DNA of 64,000 nt from Sanderia malayensis (GCA_013076295.1 RQOL01000024.1:1612001-1676000); one strand, 5' to 3'. Positions 12,801 to 25,323 are shown, counted from the first letter of the stretch. Numbers and translations are program-made. The notes: generated from the letters alone by a model not told the origin.

Positions 12801-13884
12801 AGTCTTGGCTCAATGATCTAAAAATATAGATTCAAGATTTCAGCACTTCTAAGACTGGTTTCAGCACAACAGGGAGAACAAATAAAAACATAGGGGAATA
12901 GGGGGTCAATGTTTTACCGAATATGTTCTGTATTTTGCATCATGGACTGTAGATTGAATTGCATGGATACATACATGTATTACAGGTGTATTGAAGTGAA
13001 TGGATAGCTGCTTACCGAGAGAAGAAACTCTGATGGCAAGTTGAATGTTTTGCTTAATTCTCCAATGGTTAATTGACCAGCATCTTGAAGTGATTCATTT
13101 ATTTCCTCAGCTGTTCTGTCTAGATATTCTCTAGAATGCAAAACACATTTCAACAAAATGAGATGGTTGATGAAGGGTTTGGTCAAAGCTAAAATTAGCA
13201 TCAATCAAGACGAGAGATGTCTGTTTACTTATTGATAAGATCTCCTTGAAGAAGTATCAATGATCTGTCATTTTTAATCAGCTCTGCGACTTTATTTTCA
13301 ATATAGCTCAAGTCAACATTGGTAATCTAGACAAAAGAAATCAAAAAAATATTAGAGTGGGAATAGAAATGTTACTTTTGAGAGTAGAATTATATGAGGG
13401 TAAATTTGCGATTTAATAAATAAAGGGTGGTTCATCCTTCCATCGTACTAGCTAATTCAATTAAATACCTGCTGAAGGTCCACTAGATTAATTCTTCCTA
13501 CAAAACCAATGTAAAGAAAAATTAGGGATTTAAAATATTAAATGTTAAAAAAGGTACATAGAGACCAAAACAGCATAATAACATAATGAAAAATGTTACG
13601 TGATAGAAAGACAAGAAAAAACCTTGAGTATAGTTCTAATACCAAGTGACTAACTACGAACCTCCATTTGCAATTAATTCGTCCTTGATTTCTCTCTCAA
13701 GTTGCTGTAATGTCAAGTACTCTCTTCCATCTGTCGTGTAAATAATTTCCAGAAGACCAAGATTAGTTAGTTTGTTGATTATTTCTATACAATTACGCTC
13801 AGAGAGTTTGTGAGAAGTAGCACTCAATTGGGCTCTTTTTAAGTCAGAAGCCAGGCGTTTAATTTCTTCCCAGTTAGCAGCCAT
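6814..13884 (-). CDS. UFL1: UFL1, E3 UFM1-protein ligase 1
   Basis: Scaffold-type E3 ligase that transfers UFM1 from UFC1 to substrates at the ER membrane, working with DDRGK1 (family knowledge). Sixteen exons: 13662-13884, 13469-13497, 13229-13326, 13016-13130, 12687-12817, 12368-12426, 11716-11859, 11028-11209, 10407-10583, 9696-10001, 9093-9169, 8722-8882, 8460-8590, 8051-8131, 7676-7767 and 6814-7183. They sum to 2376 bases, 791 residues plus stop, close to the human 794. The N-terminus [19 protein letters not shown], the segment [45 protein letters not shown], a Lys/Arg/Gly-rich linker near residues 390-470 and the C-terminal [16 protein letters not shown] all match the family. The ATG at 13884 starts the conserved N-terminus. 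Intron 6 uses a GC donor (cag|gcaagt). Introns carry several small TIR elements and degenerate tandem repeats. Confidence 0.95.
9290..9530. repeat. Degenerate tandem repeat in UFL1 intron 10
   Basis: Imprecise repeats of a roughly 20-30 base unit with the core aggtagacagctatgtcaaa or close variants (gctaaggtagacag, gctaaaatagacagccatg). Non-coding and intronic. Confidence 0.5.
10090..10260. repeat. Degenerate tandem repeat in UFL1 intron 9
   Basis: Repeated variants of caagtctaaggaacaag (gcgagtcttaggtacaag, cgcaagcctaagaacgtg, gcaaatcttaggcacacg), unit about 20-25 bases. Intronic, old and diverged. Confidence 0.55.
10668..10852. mobile_element. pogo/Tigger-like MITE in UFL1 intron 8
   Basis: 185 bases flanked by TA. 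The right end, reversed, reads cagtcaactctgtctaattc; the left end reads caatcaaatctgcagatttc. Both ends continue into repeated ttcgaatta-type motifs. A shorter relative with the same two ends lies at 40412-40510, which supports the boundaries. CAGT ends with TA duplication fit the pogo branch of Tc1/mariner. No ORF. Confidence 0.65.
11501..11660. mobile_element. Hairpin MITE in UFL1 intron 7
   Basis: Inverted repeat of about 50 bases each side: gacttgctacaagtctctct at 11513 pairs with gagagggacttgtagcaagt ending at 11646, and the similarity extends outward through accatagtg / ccatggt. The centre carries gaatagtccggaaaattccg. No coding sequence. Confidence 0.65.
11917..12196. mobile_element. 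PIF/Harbinger-like MITE in UFL1 intron 6
   Basis: 280 bases with imperfect inverted ends (ggcttctgacagacgagacc; the reversed right end reads ggctgccgacagacaagatc) and a TAA duplication at 11914-11916 and 12197-12199. A 3-base TAA/TTA site and GG-starting ends are the Harbinger pattern. A local duplicate of the flanking DNA near 12255-12345 preserves the empty site (ttatctaagaactgataat), confirming the insertion point. Confidence 0.75.
12197..12345. repeat. Local duplication of the UFL1 exon 7 acceptor region
   Basis: Sequence around 12255-12320 duplicates 11851-11916: both read aaaacacctg-aaatgcag, then atccat or atccaat, then gaaga, atagttaa-gct-gggttatctaa. The copy therefore includes an image of the exon 7 acceptor (minus strand ttccag then gtgttttag). 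It lies wholly inside intron 6. Confidence 0.7.
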
Positions 13885-14477
13885 TTTGTCCTAATTTCGA
13901 GTCAGCTCAGGAGTCTCGTCATGGTGGCGAGAATTTGCGCAAACACAGGGAGCCCAATCTAGTGTCTCTCGTATCCTTACCATACCAGGATCCCCCCCCC
14001 CCAAAGAAAGGGGTTTTATTACGAAGCAAGAAGCAAAATAGTGGGTATTGGGTCATAATTATTTCCCCAGTCTTTGATTCACAGTTGCCTCACTTACAGG
14101 CAACCTATAAATGAAGCTCACAGGATGATGGAAGACCCCATGGAATAAGATATTTAAATTGCCCTTGTAGACTCACATGCATATACAAACCACTGTCCTG
14201 TCTTTTTGTACCATGAGCATGGTTTCCAGCTACATCTTAGGTATCGTGCATCTTCCAAAGTATTCGCCAAAATCATTGGAATTATCCCAGCAAGCATCAA
14301 TAATTTGCGCAATCGCAGGAATAATCAGGTTTACCAAAAAGAAAAATACTTCATAAATTTTCAGGAGTTGCAAGTGATCATATTTTTAAATTCCAAGGTT
14401 ATTCGTACAAGGCTATCTATCAAGTAAATTTTAGGCTACATGTTTTAAACTATTTTTCATTTAGTTCAAGTTCCAAG
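13885..14477. promoter_or_regulatory. Intergenic: UFL1 promoter side and polyubiquitin 3' flank
   Basis: 593 bases between two minus-strand genes. It contains a poly-C tract near 13992-14000. It should hold the UFL1 5' UTR/promoter and the polyubiquitin 3' UTR. The open frame at 14206-14427 (+) lacks protein-like features. Confidence 0.45.
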
Positions 14478-16235
<1,758 letters not shown>

Positions 16236-19200
16236 ATGGCGGTGAACATGTTTCTTCCAAAGAGTAGAGATACCTCTGCACAGCAACAAAATGACCTTGC
16301 AGCTGAAAGAGATCGCTCCCAAAGATCAGTTTTTGGTATCCTTTATTTTGATATTGTGTTTCGAATAGCAGGCCTCCATATTGTAATACCATAGTGGGGC
16401 CTATCTTTGGCTAAAACAAAAGGGCACGTGTGTTCTTTTTTGTCTCTCACGCTAAACCCATCATAGTTCACAGAGGCTTGCGAAATTGATGTGTAGTTTG
16501 CAGCTTGCAATGTGGATATTTAGGATAATGAGATTGACGTTAACCTCACAGGCTAACTACACTACTAGTTGAATAACCTAAAAGTGTAAGTATCGTATCA
16601 TGTGGCTGCAATGACTTAACGACACTTTCTCTTTGCAGTTGGAAACATTCCGTATGAAGCAACTGACGAAAATTTGAGAGAAATATTCTCGCAGGCAGGG
16701 CCTGTTTTGAGTTTCAGACTCGTGTATGATAGAGAAAGTGGCAAGCCAAAGGGGTATGGATTCTGTGAATACAAGGATTTGGAGACGGCCCAGAGTGCCA
16801 TGCGTAATCTAAATGGTGTTGAGTTGCATGGAAGAAACCTAAGGGTTGATAGTGCAGCAAGTGAAAAGAATAAAGAAGAAGGTAGAAATGTTCAATTCCA
16901 TTGTTGTCTGGGGGCTAGGTTGCTAAATTGTTTGGAAGTCTTCAGAAACTGACCTTAATTAATCTGATGTTGATCTGTTATGTTTGCAGAGATTAAACCT
17001 GAAGTTTCACCCTATGGGGCAGAAATTTCTCACCAGGATGCCCCAGAAGCAATTTCTCAAGCTGTGGCTAGTTTACCACCAGAGCAAATGTTTGAGCTTA
17101 TGAAGCAAATGAAGGTATCAGGTCTTGTGTATTTATTGGTTTATTGAGATTAATATATTTGCACTATTTGATATATATACAGTTGCATCTCATGCATCAT
17201 GCATCTCAACTGTCATTCGTCTCAAAATTGCTTTCTTGGATGATTTTCCATTTCCCCTCCACTCGATATAGCAACATCTGTTATTTCTAACATCTCAATC
17301 TCAAATTTCCTTGGAGTTTGAGATAGAGAATGTCAACTGTATACTCGGAGAGGTGGTCCAAGTTGTTGATTCAATCATCAAAATTAAGCACATATTAATC
17401 CGGCTACTATATCACCATATTCTGCCATTGAAAACTTTGCAAAGTCCATTCTGAGATCTACAGGTATTACTATACACGTGGTTGTTTCTAGATGTGCATA
17501 CAAAACAACCCAGAAGAAGCCAGGCAAATGTTATTGCAAAATCCTCAACTAGCATATGCTCTTCTGCAAGCTCAGGTTATCATGAAGATTGTCGACCCAA
17601 AAATAGCATATGTAAGTTTAAAGTTATTTAACTCAACATTAAGTTTTCATAAGAGCTATACCATGCACTCAATCAGTAAAGTTAAATCCTTACAAAGATA
17701 ATCAGGATGGGGGCTTATTCAAGGGAAGGGTCTATTTGGGGGAGGGGGCTTATGGTATGGGATTAACTTTATTACTAAACAATGTATTTGCATTGATTTT
17801 ACAAGGCAGTTCTGCACCAACAGCCAAGATCTGAACCGCTACAAATGGGAGGTAGATCGGCACCACCACCTCCACCTGGGATGATGCCTTCTTCATCAAG
17901 TGCATCAGCTTCTGGGTCGATGCCTGTATCAAGTGGTGCTGGCTCAATGATGGGGCCAAATGGCCGTTCACGGGATATGCCACTGGGACCGCCTGATAAT
18001 TGGAGGCCTGGAGGTAAAGGTATCGCTTGCAGGAGCAAATAATCCAGAATAAAATGTTGTCACTTGGAATTCTTATTGCTAGGGGCATTTCCACTTGCAT
18101 TCTATTTAATTTGCAGACGACATGCGTCCAGATGTTGACAGGGACTTCAGAGGCCCAGTGATAGATGTGCGTGGTCCTCCAGATAAAATCAGAGGACCAC
18201 CGGTATCAGAAATGATGGATATAAGAGACTTCCGAGGGCCACCAATGGACAGAGACGAGATCCGAATGAGGGACATGAGGGGACCACCTCCTGAAGGTTT
18301 GTACAAATCTGCCACTTTGACAATTCATGATCCTTAAATTTGTAAACAATAAGATGTAAACAGAAGCGCCTGCAGATGGTAAGCGGCTCCCAATTACAAT
18401 TTTGGCTGATACCTTTCTGTGGAAGTTGTGTTTATTTCATTGTAGAGTTCCGTGAATTCCGGGATGATCGCTTCCGAGACCGCGGTGGACCACCTGGACC
18501 TCCGTTTGACATCCGAGAAAGGGAAATGAGGGACACCGGTGGACCTGGCCTCATAGATAGAGGGCCAATGGACCCCAGAGACAGAGGTCCATCAATTGAA
18601 CCTCGGGACCCAAGAATGAGATCAGAAATACGGAATCAAAGTGATCCAAGAGGGCCATCAAGAGGCCAAATGGAACACAGAGGACCACCAGATAGCAGAG
18701 GACCACCAGATAGTAGAGGACCACCTGATAGCAGAGGACCACCTGATGGCAGAGGACCACCATCGGATATGCGTGGACCTCCAGATTCTCGAGAGTTATG
18801 GCCCCCACCACCAGAAAGAAGAATACCCAGTGACCCAAGAGGTGGTCAAACAGGTTCTGGGGGGCCAAGAGGTCTGTATAGCCTCACGTTGTACATTTCT
18901 GCTGTCTCCGTGTATATCCGTGAGGATTACATACCAGGCTCTCGTACACAATTATTACGGATAGATAACTAAGTTAACTTACACAGGAGCGTGCGTTGTG
19001 TCTTGACTTGACAAATCATTGTGTTGATTTCAGAAGAAAGAATGTTGCGAGACAGCCGAGGTCCACCAACAAGCATTCGAGAGAACAGGGAATCACCAAT
19101 CGATCCCAGAGCTCAGGCAGGTCGTAGAGGTGACGTCAGAGATGTAAGGGGAGGCCCACCATTTGACAGATGGAACGGGCCGCCGGATCCCAGAGGCATT

Positions 19201-19425
19201 CCACCGGAACACAGAGGAGGACCGCCTCCGGGCGAGCGCCGATCAATGCCGCCGGACAGTCGGGGCCCACCTCCACCAGAGCAAAGAAACGATCCAAGAT
19301 TCAGAGCAGAGCAAGATAATTTCTTTGAAGGGCCAGATGGACCATCTTCAAGGGGTCCACCCCCAGGCCCCCCAGGAAGCAGCAAACCACCTCGAGATGA
19401 GAGCTCTCCTTACCAGCAGTGGTGA
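16236..19425 (+). CDS. CSTF2: CSTF2, cleavage stimulation factor 64 kDa subunit
   Basis: RNA-binding subunit of CstF, which recognises the GU-rich element downstream of poly(A) sites during pre-mRNA 3' end formation. Eight exons: 16236-16335, 16639-16881, 16990-17114, 17492-17611, 17806-18019, 18117-18296, 18446-18871 and 19034-19425; 1800 bases, 599 residues. Residues ~33-110 form an RRM with RNP2 [10 protein letters not shown] and RNP1 KGYGFCEY. The hinge follows ([15 protein letters not shown], then [20 protein letters not shown]), which binds CSTF3 or symplekin. The rest is Pro/Gly/Arg-rich with [11 protein letters not shown] repeats in place of vertebrate MEARA repeats. The reading frame ends SSPYQQW-stop; the conserved C-terminal helical domain with TPEQIAMLPPEQR-type sequence was not found. 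The ATG at 16236 has gatggcgg context and leads directly into the RRM exon. Confidence 0.93.
17180..17339. mobile_element. Small TA-flanked MITE in CSTF2 intron 3
   Basis: 160 bases with ends cagttgcatctca (left) and, reversed, cagttgacattctctatctc (right), flanked by TA on both sides. Interior repeats of atctca. CAGT ends and TA duplication suggest a pogo-like MITE. Confidence 0.5.
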
Positions 19426-19937
19426 ATTAATTGGATTCACGGGTCTACAAAAACGGGTCGTGTAAACCGATATGCGATGATTGAAAGACGTTTTGGTTAA
19501 TTCTAAATTAGTATACATTGTTCGCTTTTTATTCTGTCGTAATTTAATATTTCATGTTTGTTGACCTGTTGATTTTGAAGGAAATCTCTCATTTTAAAAT
19601 AATTTCATCATGATTTCTCTTTTCCGATATTCTTCTTAGAACAAATTGATAAGTTAAAAAAGAACTTTAATTATAAATCGTTCCAAAATCAATCTTATAG
19701 AAAAACCTACTTATTTACCTGCGAAAGGTTTCGATATTCTACAAAATTCTGGTCGTCGAAAATATAAACAAATATAATCTATAAAAATTCTGCTACCTTT
19801 ATTAATCGGATTCATAATTCAATCTGTTTTCTGAAAGAAAAAGAAAAAACACAATATCAACAAATAAATAAAATAAGAATATTAATGAACACTTTAACAT
19901 TTACGATGTGATGAGATAAAATTAGTACATCTAAAGT
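19426..19937. other. Convergent intergenic region CSTF2 / OSTM1
   Basis: 512 bases, very AT-rich, between the stop codons of two convergent genes. It holds both 3' UTRs. I saw no open frame resembling a CstF-64 C-terminal domain here. Confidence 0.5.
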
Positions 19938-22900
19938 TCATCGTATCCCTGGATTGGCTTCAGGTTTCTCAGCTTCAACGAGAAAAGGAATTGTGCATTG
20001 CATCAAAAACAATCATGATCTGTTGCTTATTAATGTTCGCTAATCATTAATCAGTGATTACTGGATCATAATCAATAATGATCTTATTCTTTTTAATCAC
20101 TCAAGAAAGGATTGAAATAAGTTGTTATTACTAGTCAGGTTAAGCTGAAAGCTAAAGATGTTTGACAATTGATCATTTACCAATAATCATCAAAATAATC
20201 CAGCAGAGACTAATAAACATAGCTTACCATTCTTTCGATCCTTCACATCAGAATGTAATTTTGTTCCCACGTAGAAGACAATTGGAATGAAACAGAAGAA
20301 ACAAGTCAACGCGATGATCGATTGCATGTCTTCTTGCTTTCCTTCGCAATTTGCTGCCCAAAGTTTTCTCGTCTCGTTCAACTGTGGACGAAATTAAAAC
20401 GAAATATTACAATAGTGCAATCTCCACGCTACAGACATCCATGGAAATTGATAAATTGTGTCCGTCGTAGAGATATCCCCCTTGTTCATTGTTCGCTCCA
20501 GATTTGCCCCCCCCCCCCTAATCAAACTATCCAGACTTGCACATACAAGGCTTAGTGAAGGATTTTTAATTCATTCAAGAGACTCTTCTAATCTATATAC
20601 ACGCACTTTTTTTTATAAGCAACTGCTTTATAAGCAAGGCAGTACTCGGCAAGGCAAAAAGTTAAGCAATTTTAGTACTGGATTGAAGACTGCTAAGCAA
20701 TTTGAAAATTGTATTTTCAGTACTTAACAGGAAATGTGAACTGACACCATCTTATTAACAAGAATAACCTTTTTCTAATCTATTTTCAAAAAACACGACC
20801 AAAAAGTTAAGCAATTGCTAAGCAATTTTGAGTACTCAAATTTGCCTTCTAGCTAAGCAATTTTTAGTACTGAGCCCGAGTTGAAATTGCTTATAAAAAA
20901 ATGCGTGTAGATTAAGTGATCACAGAGTTCTAAGCTATATAAGTTCACAGATCACACATTTTACTTATTATAAGATGCAAGATTTTACTTATTATTTATT
21001 TTACTTAACGTTTGAGAGTTGGGAGAAGGTAATTTTCGGAAATCGAATCGCAAAGAGTGTTCGATTCCATTTGTGACGTAATTTTTAATTGTTAATCAAA
21101 GAGACGTCACAATGGTTTGACAAATAAGAGAATATAAATTGCGACACGATTTTATTCATAATTAGATGTTATCTCAACTTGAAGTATACACACTTGAAGT
21201 TTTCGAAGTTTTCGAAGTTTTCGTTTACGAAGTTTAAGTTTTATTTTATTTGAATTCACAATGTCTGGGTCTGATCGAAATGGATCCTGGAATAACCAGA
21301 TTAATTACGATAGACTTGTTGCGTAAGTTTATTTTTTGTTTATTACATCATTCACCATGTAATATGCTATTTGTTTCACTGTATTTAAACTCTTCGTTCT
21401 TTTTGCAGAAAAGCAGCAAGCTTAAGAGAGATTTTGGCCAATTACGAAAAAGAAAACTCTGTCAGACGCGAGTCATATACAGCAACTTTGGAAGTAAGAA
21501 ATTTTTGTTTGTTGTTATTTAATTTCAATTTGGATTATCGAATTTTAACTATTAATAAATTGACATTGATTGCATAATATTTTGTTTTCCTTTTACTTTC
21601 AGGCGCAATATCGTGGGAAAATTGACACCATATTGGCTCACTTGCAGATTGCCAGGAATTATATTCTGCAGGCCAAGGAGAAAGTTGTCAGGGAGGAGAC
21701 AGCCGTAAAAATAAACCAAGAAGTTCTTTCCTCGAAGAACAAAGAGATTAATGACATAAATCTGGATAGATATCAAAACAAGCAAATCGGTTCAAGAAAC
21801 CAACTTTTTCTGAAGCAATTAGTGCTTCAAGGAAGCCAGCGGTATGCTGTGGTCAAAAAGCATTTCATGGAAGAGAAAATTGAACTGTTCGATGCATATT
21901 CAGTTCTGAAATTTAAAGCAGATGCTTTATCAGACGGTTTGAACATTTTGAAAGATAGTGGGCAGCATCTTATTGTCCACAAAAAAGCGTTACAAGATAA
22001 CCAAGAAAAGTTGTCCAAAGAAGAACAACACAGGAAGAAATATATCAATGATCTGGTTCATGAGATTGCAAAGCACAAGAAAAGAAGGTTGGAGAACCAG
22101 GTGAAGCTGCAACACCAAAAAGCGAAGATTTTCCAGTTGGAAAAAGAGAACTTTGAAGAAAAGGAAAAAATTGACTCCTTGAAAGTTCTGAAGTCACCAC
22201 GTCAAAGGTCATTCATTAGAAGACTCGTGTCGTTTTTCTGCATTCGTTCAAACATTGATTAAATCTGAGTTCCATGTATGTTAGTTACTTTCTTGAGCTA
22301 ACTATTAGTTAAGTTTTTAAAAGTTATAATTGGCGAGTTCGAGCCTGAATAATGGATATAGTTTGTAATTGAGTTGCGTTTTATTTATTCAAAAATTGTT
22401 TGAGACTTTAGTTTTTACTTTGCCTCGTTCTGTGAATAGGTTTATAGCACTCAATCTGAAACTCAATCTGTTTTAGCCTGTGTTGGTCTAAATTGGCCAT
22501 TTTTTATGGGACTGATCATATTTTAAAGTTTTCTCGTCTCGTTCAACTGCGGACAAAATTAAAACAACAAAATATTACACTGGTGCAATCTCCACACAAC
22601 GGACATCCATGGAAATTGATAAATTGTGTCCGTCGTAGAGATATCCCTTGTTCATTGTTGGCTCCTAATTCCTCCCCCCCCCCCCTAATCATATTCAAGT
22701 CGGCTTTCCTTTTTCTCCCGCTATACTCTGAACAGACATCAGATAGAATCGATGTTTTTGTCCGCCAACGATCAAGGGGAATACAAATTGGTTCGAGTCA
22801 TCCAAAATTCGAGTTCTGGCGGGTTCGAGTAAAGCGTTTATCTACTTTACATTACATTGCTTTCACAGAAAGTTGGTCAACCAAGAAACAATTGCAATAC

Positions 22901-25323
22901 GAAGCAACTAAACGCAGAAGATATCTGGCTGATTCATACAAGGAAGGATTTCATAATGGAGGATTTATTTATATCGATCAGCTATGGTCGTTGAGGTTAT
23001 CTGCGCCGATTACTCACCCCGTAGACCATATCTGCGCACCATTTCTTCTCCGGGTTTTCATCGTCATTCTCTGATTTGATCAATTTGCGAAATTCCGAAT
23101 AGACGTGATTGCAGTCGGTACAGATTTCATTCTGGCTGCTATTGCGTCGATGTGTATCGTTCAATTTAACAGGATAGGGGAGAGCGATCTGAAATCAAGC
23201 ACAGGTGTCTTTAATAGAAGAAGTCACGATAGTAGAATAGCACAGCGTATTCATTCTTAAACTCAAGTACAGTAAAATCCCGATAACCCGAACCTTCACG
23301 AAACCGATGAAAATGGTTCGAGTTAATGAATTTTCGAGTTACCGAGGGTGAAAAAGTACCAGCAAAGCTTTTAAGGAGAATACAAATAGGTTCGAGATAT
23401 CCAAGATTTGCAAAAAATAAGTTTAATTTTCGAATTCAGCGCCTCAAAATTGTACTTCTCACCAAGTTTCAGCCAATTTTAAATAAATTGAGTTTTTCAT
23501 GACTTTTTCTCCTACTGGGACCTACTGGGACGCTGGGCATGAGAGGGTTAAATTGAATTGGTAATTCCGATCGCCAAAGGAAAGCATGAACATAGCCAAG
23601 TAAATCAAGGTTATTCTAGTTGGCTGAAAGGTCAAATCTGAAGCATGAAGTACATTGAATTCAGGTTGGATGGAAAGTGTTTTGACATATCAATGAAATT
23701 TAAGTCAATTTAATTTAATTTTAAGGGCAACCAAATCACAAGGACTCTACACAAAAATGTTGTCATCACCATTTGGATGCCCTTTGGAGTAGGAATTTGT
23801 GAATGCAATTGTAGGGAACTAACCCTAGAATAGTTTGCAAAGCATTTCATTGTATTCATGAGCGAATTTTCAAATGTCGTGAATTCTGAGGTCGGCTTCC
23901 ATGCTGCAGTTGGATCATTTTGATCTCTGCTTTCATAGCATTCTGAAGATAAAAACACGGAAAATTCAATTAAAAACTGATTATCTGCAACTCAGGAATA
24001 TAAATGAAGGAGTCTTTGGATGACCCAGCCCCCTTTTTAAAACTCAGAATAAATATTGGGGTCAGCTTCATAATATGAATGCTCACAGAACAATATGATC
24101 CAAGGGTTTGTTAATGCAATTATTTAACAACAATCATTACAGAAAATGGAAGCATTAAAAGAGAACTTACTATCGCATTGTAGGTGATACCACATAGATC
24201 TTTGGAAGCCATAGACTTTTGGAATGATTTGATAACTTTCAAAGTAATTGCTAATCAAGGCATTTTCGCATTTCTTGAATACAGACCTGTGATGGACTTC
24301 CATGTTGGTGAGGGGACTGGTGCACTTTCTGCAAACTTCCATCGGATGGGAGAACTTCAACATGCAGTAGGAAAGGTTGGAAACTGCATTTGACAATTCT
24401 TGCAAGACAAAATCACATTCACGTTTGGCTGGTACGATATCACTGGCATTTTGAATCTGAATGGATGTCGATAAAACATGTGGTATGCTTGAAGATGGCA
24501 TTATAATGCCAGCTGTTATTAGTTTATCCCACGGACAGAATGTAACAGTAGTTGTATGGATTGTAGAAGTGCTCGGAGTCACAATATGTGACTGTGAACT
24601 CATACTGCTTGCTGAAATAGCTTCAGTGCTTGAATGCGAGCTATTACTATAAAAACTAGATGAAACAGGTGCTGAACTTCTGGAAGAGGGTGAAATAATG
24701 CTGCTAGAAGATGATGAAATAATGCTGCTAGCAGACGTAGCAGAGTTTGTGGATGCATTTTGGCTTTGCATAGTTGTGTGTAAAGTAGATTCTACAGTTT
24801 GTGTAGATGCTGTTTGATTTTCTGACATACTCTGGCTGTTTTGTGAAGTTGTTAGTGCAGATGTAATGCTTTTCATCGGCAACGTCGTTTGATAAACTGT
24901 TGTTGATTTCTGGAACAGCACGGTTGGACTTTCCATTAATACAGTGCTACCACCATCATCAGACAAAGACGTTGTTTTTGAGTTTGAAGTTAGTGAAGCA
25001 ACTTTTAATCCTGACAAGTCGGACGAAATACTAGTGATATCTGCTAGCTTTGTGACAGAATTACTTGACGATTGTTCATTAACTGTTTCCACACTACTGG
25101 GTGTGAAATTATTAATTGTTGTTCTCTTTAACTGCAGGCTATTTATTACACTCGATCCATTTTGGCTCAGCTGTGCTGAGGTAAGGCCGAAGGCGTGTGG
25201 CCTAAGCTCCTCCGATTCTGAATCGCTAGTTTCTCCTCCACAAACTGCAATTTGTATCAGCAAATTTATAAAAACAACTAATAAGCTATACCTTAAGATT
25301 CTTTCACTACAATATCTTTCCAT
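19938..25323 (-). CDS. OSTM1: OSTM1, osteopetrosis-associated transmembrane protein 1
   Basis: Heavily glycosylated type I membrane protein, the beta subunit of the lysosomal chloride/proton exchanger ClC-7 (family knowledge). Five exons: 24171-25323, 23824-23942, 23018-23188, 20228-20381 and 19938-19972; 1632 bases, 543 residues. The N-terminus at ATG 25323 has a hydrophobic signal (SLLVVFINLLIQIAVCGG). Residues ~35-310 are a Ser/Thr-rich mucin-like stretch. The Cys-rich OSTM1 lumenal domain then begins (CDFVLQELSNAVSNLSYC, CRKCTSPLTNMEVH), continues through CTDCNHVYSEFRKL and LNETRKLWAANC, and is followed by one transmembrane helix (IIALTCFFCFIPIVFYVG) and a short tail HSDVKDRKNAEKPEANPGIR. 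It is longer than the human protein (334) because of the Ser/Thr stretch. Intron 3 contains a nested gene, a MITE and a duplicated start of exon 4. Confidence 0.92.
20360..20526. repeat. Direct repeat copy 1 (OSTM1 exon 4 start plus intron)
   Basis: About 167 bases matching 22524-22692 with a few differences. Shared landmarks: aaagttttctcgtctcgttc, ggacatccatggaaattgat (acagacatcc in this copy), gtgtccgtcgtagagatatc and a poly-C tract followed by taatca. This copy includes the first 22 coding bases of OSTM1 exon 4 and its acceptor. Confidence 0.9.
20600..20907. mobile_element. TA-flanked MITE, CACG...TTATAAGCAA family
   Basis: 308 bases starting cacgcacttttttttataag and ending, reversed, cacgcatttttttataagca, with TA on both sides. 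The interior repeats gctaagcaattttagtact. Related to elements at 45111-45294, 45306-45705 and 55433-55721. Lies in OSTM1 intron 3. Confidence 0.75.
21261..22262 (+). CDS. Nested coiled-coil protein, unrecognised
   Basis: Three exons: 21261-21322, 21409-21493 and 21603-22262; 807 bases, 268 residues. The start ATG (MSGSDRNGSWNNQINYDRL) is in good context and all junctions are GT-AG in phase. Nearly the whole protein is predicted helical with heptad-like Leu/Ile/Val spacing: SLREILANYEKENSVRRESY, KIDTILAHLQIARNYILQAK, a long charged stretch to about residue 245 (NFEEKEKIDSLKVL), then a basic, partly hydrophobic tail RSFIRRLVSFFCIRSNID. It has no signal peptide and no recognised family. It lies inside OSTM1 intron 3 on the opposite strand, between the two direct-repeat copies. 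Upstream, gacgtcac near 21101 could be a CRE-like site. Intact multi-exon structure argues against a processed pseudogene. Confidence 0.75.
22524..22692. repeat. Direct repeat copy 2 with duplicated OSTM1 exon 4 start
   Basis: Matches 20360-20526. On the minus strand it retains an acceptor (tttgtccgcag at 22547-22557) and the first seven codons of OSTM1 exon 4 (LNETRKL), then reads TAA at 22523-22525. If spliced to exon 3 it would end OSTM1 before the transmembrane helix. Confidence 0.85.
23269..23420. mobile_element. pogo-like MITE fragment in OSTM1 intron 2 to 3 region
   Basis: Begins with cagtaaaatcccgataaccc after a TA and continues with ggttcgagttaatgaatttt-type half-repeats, typical of pogo/Tigger MITE ends. 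The right boundary is not clear. Related internal sequence (ggttcgagtcatccaaaatt) also occurs near 22785-22830. Confidence 0.45.
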
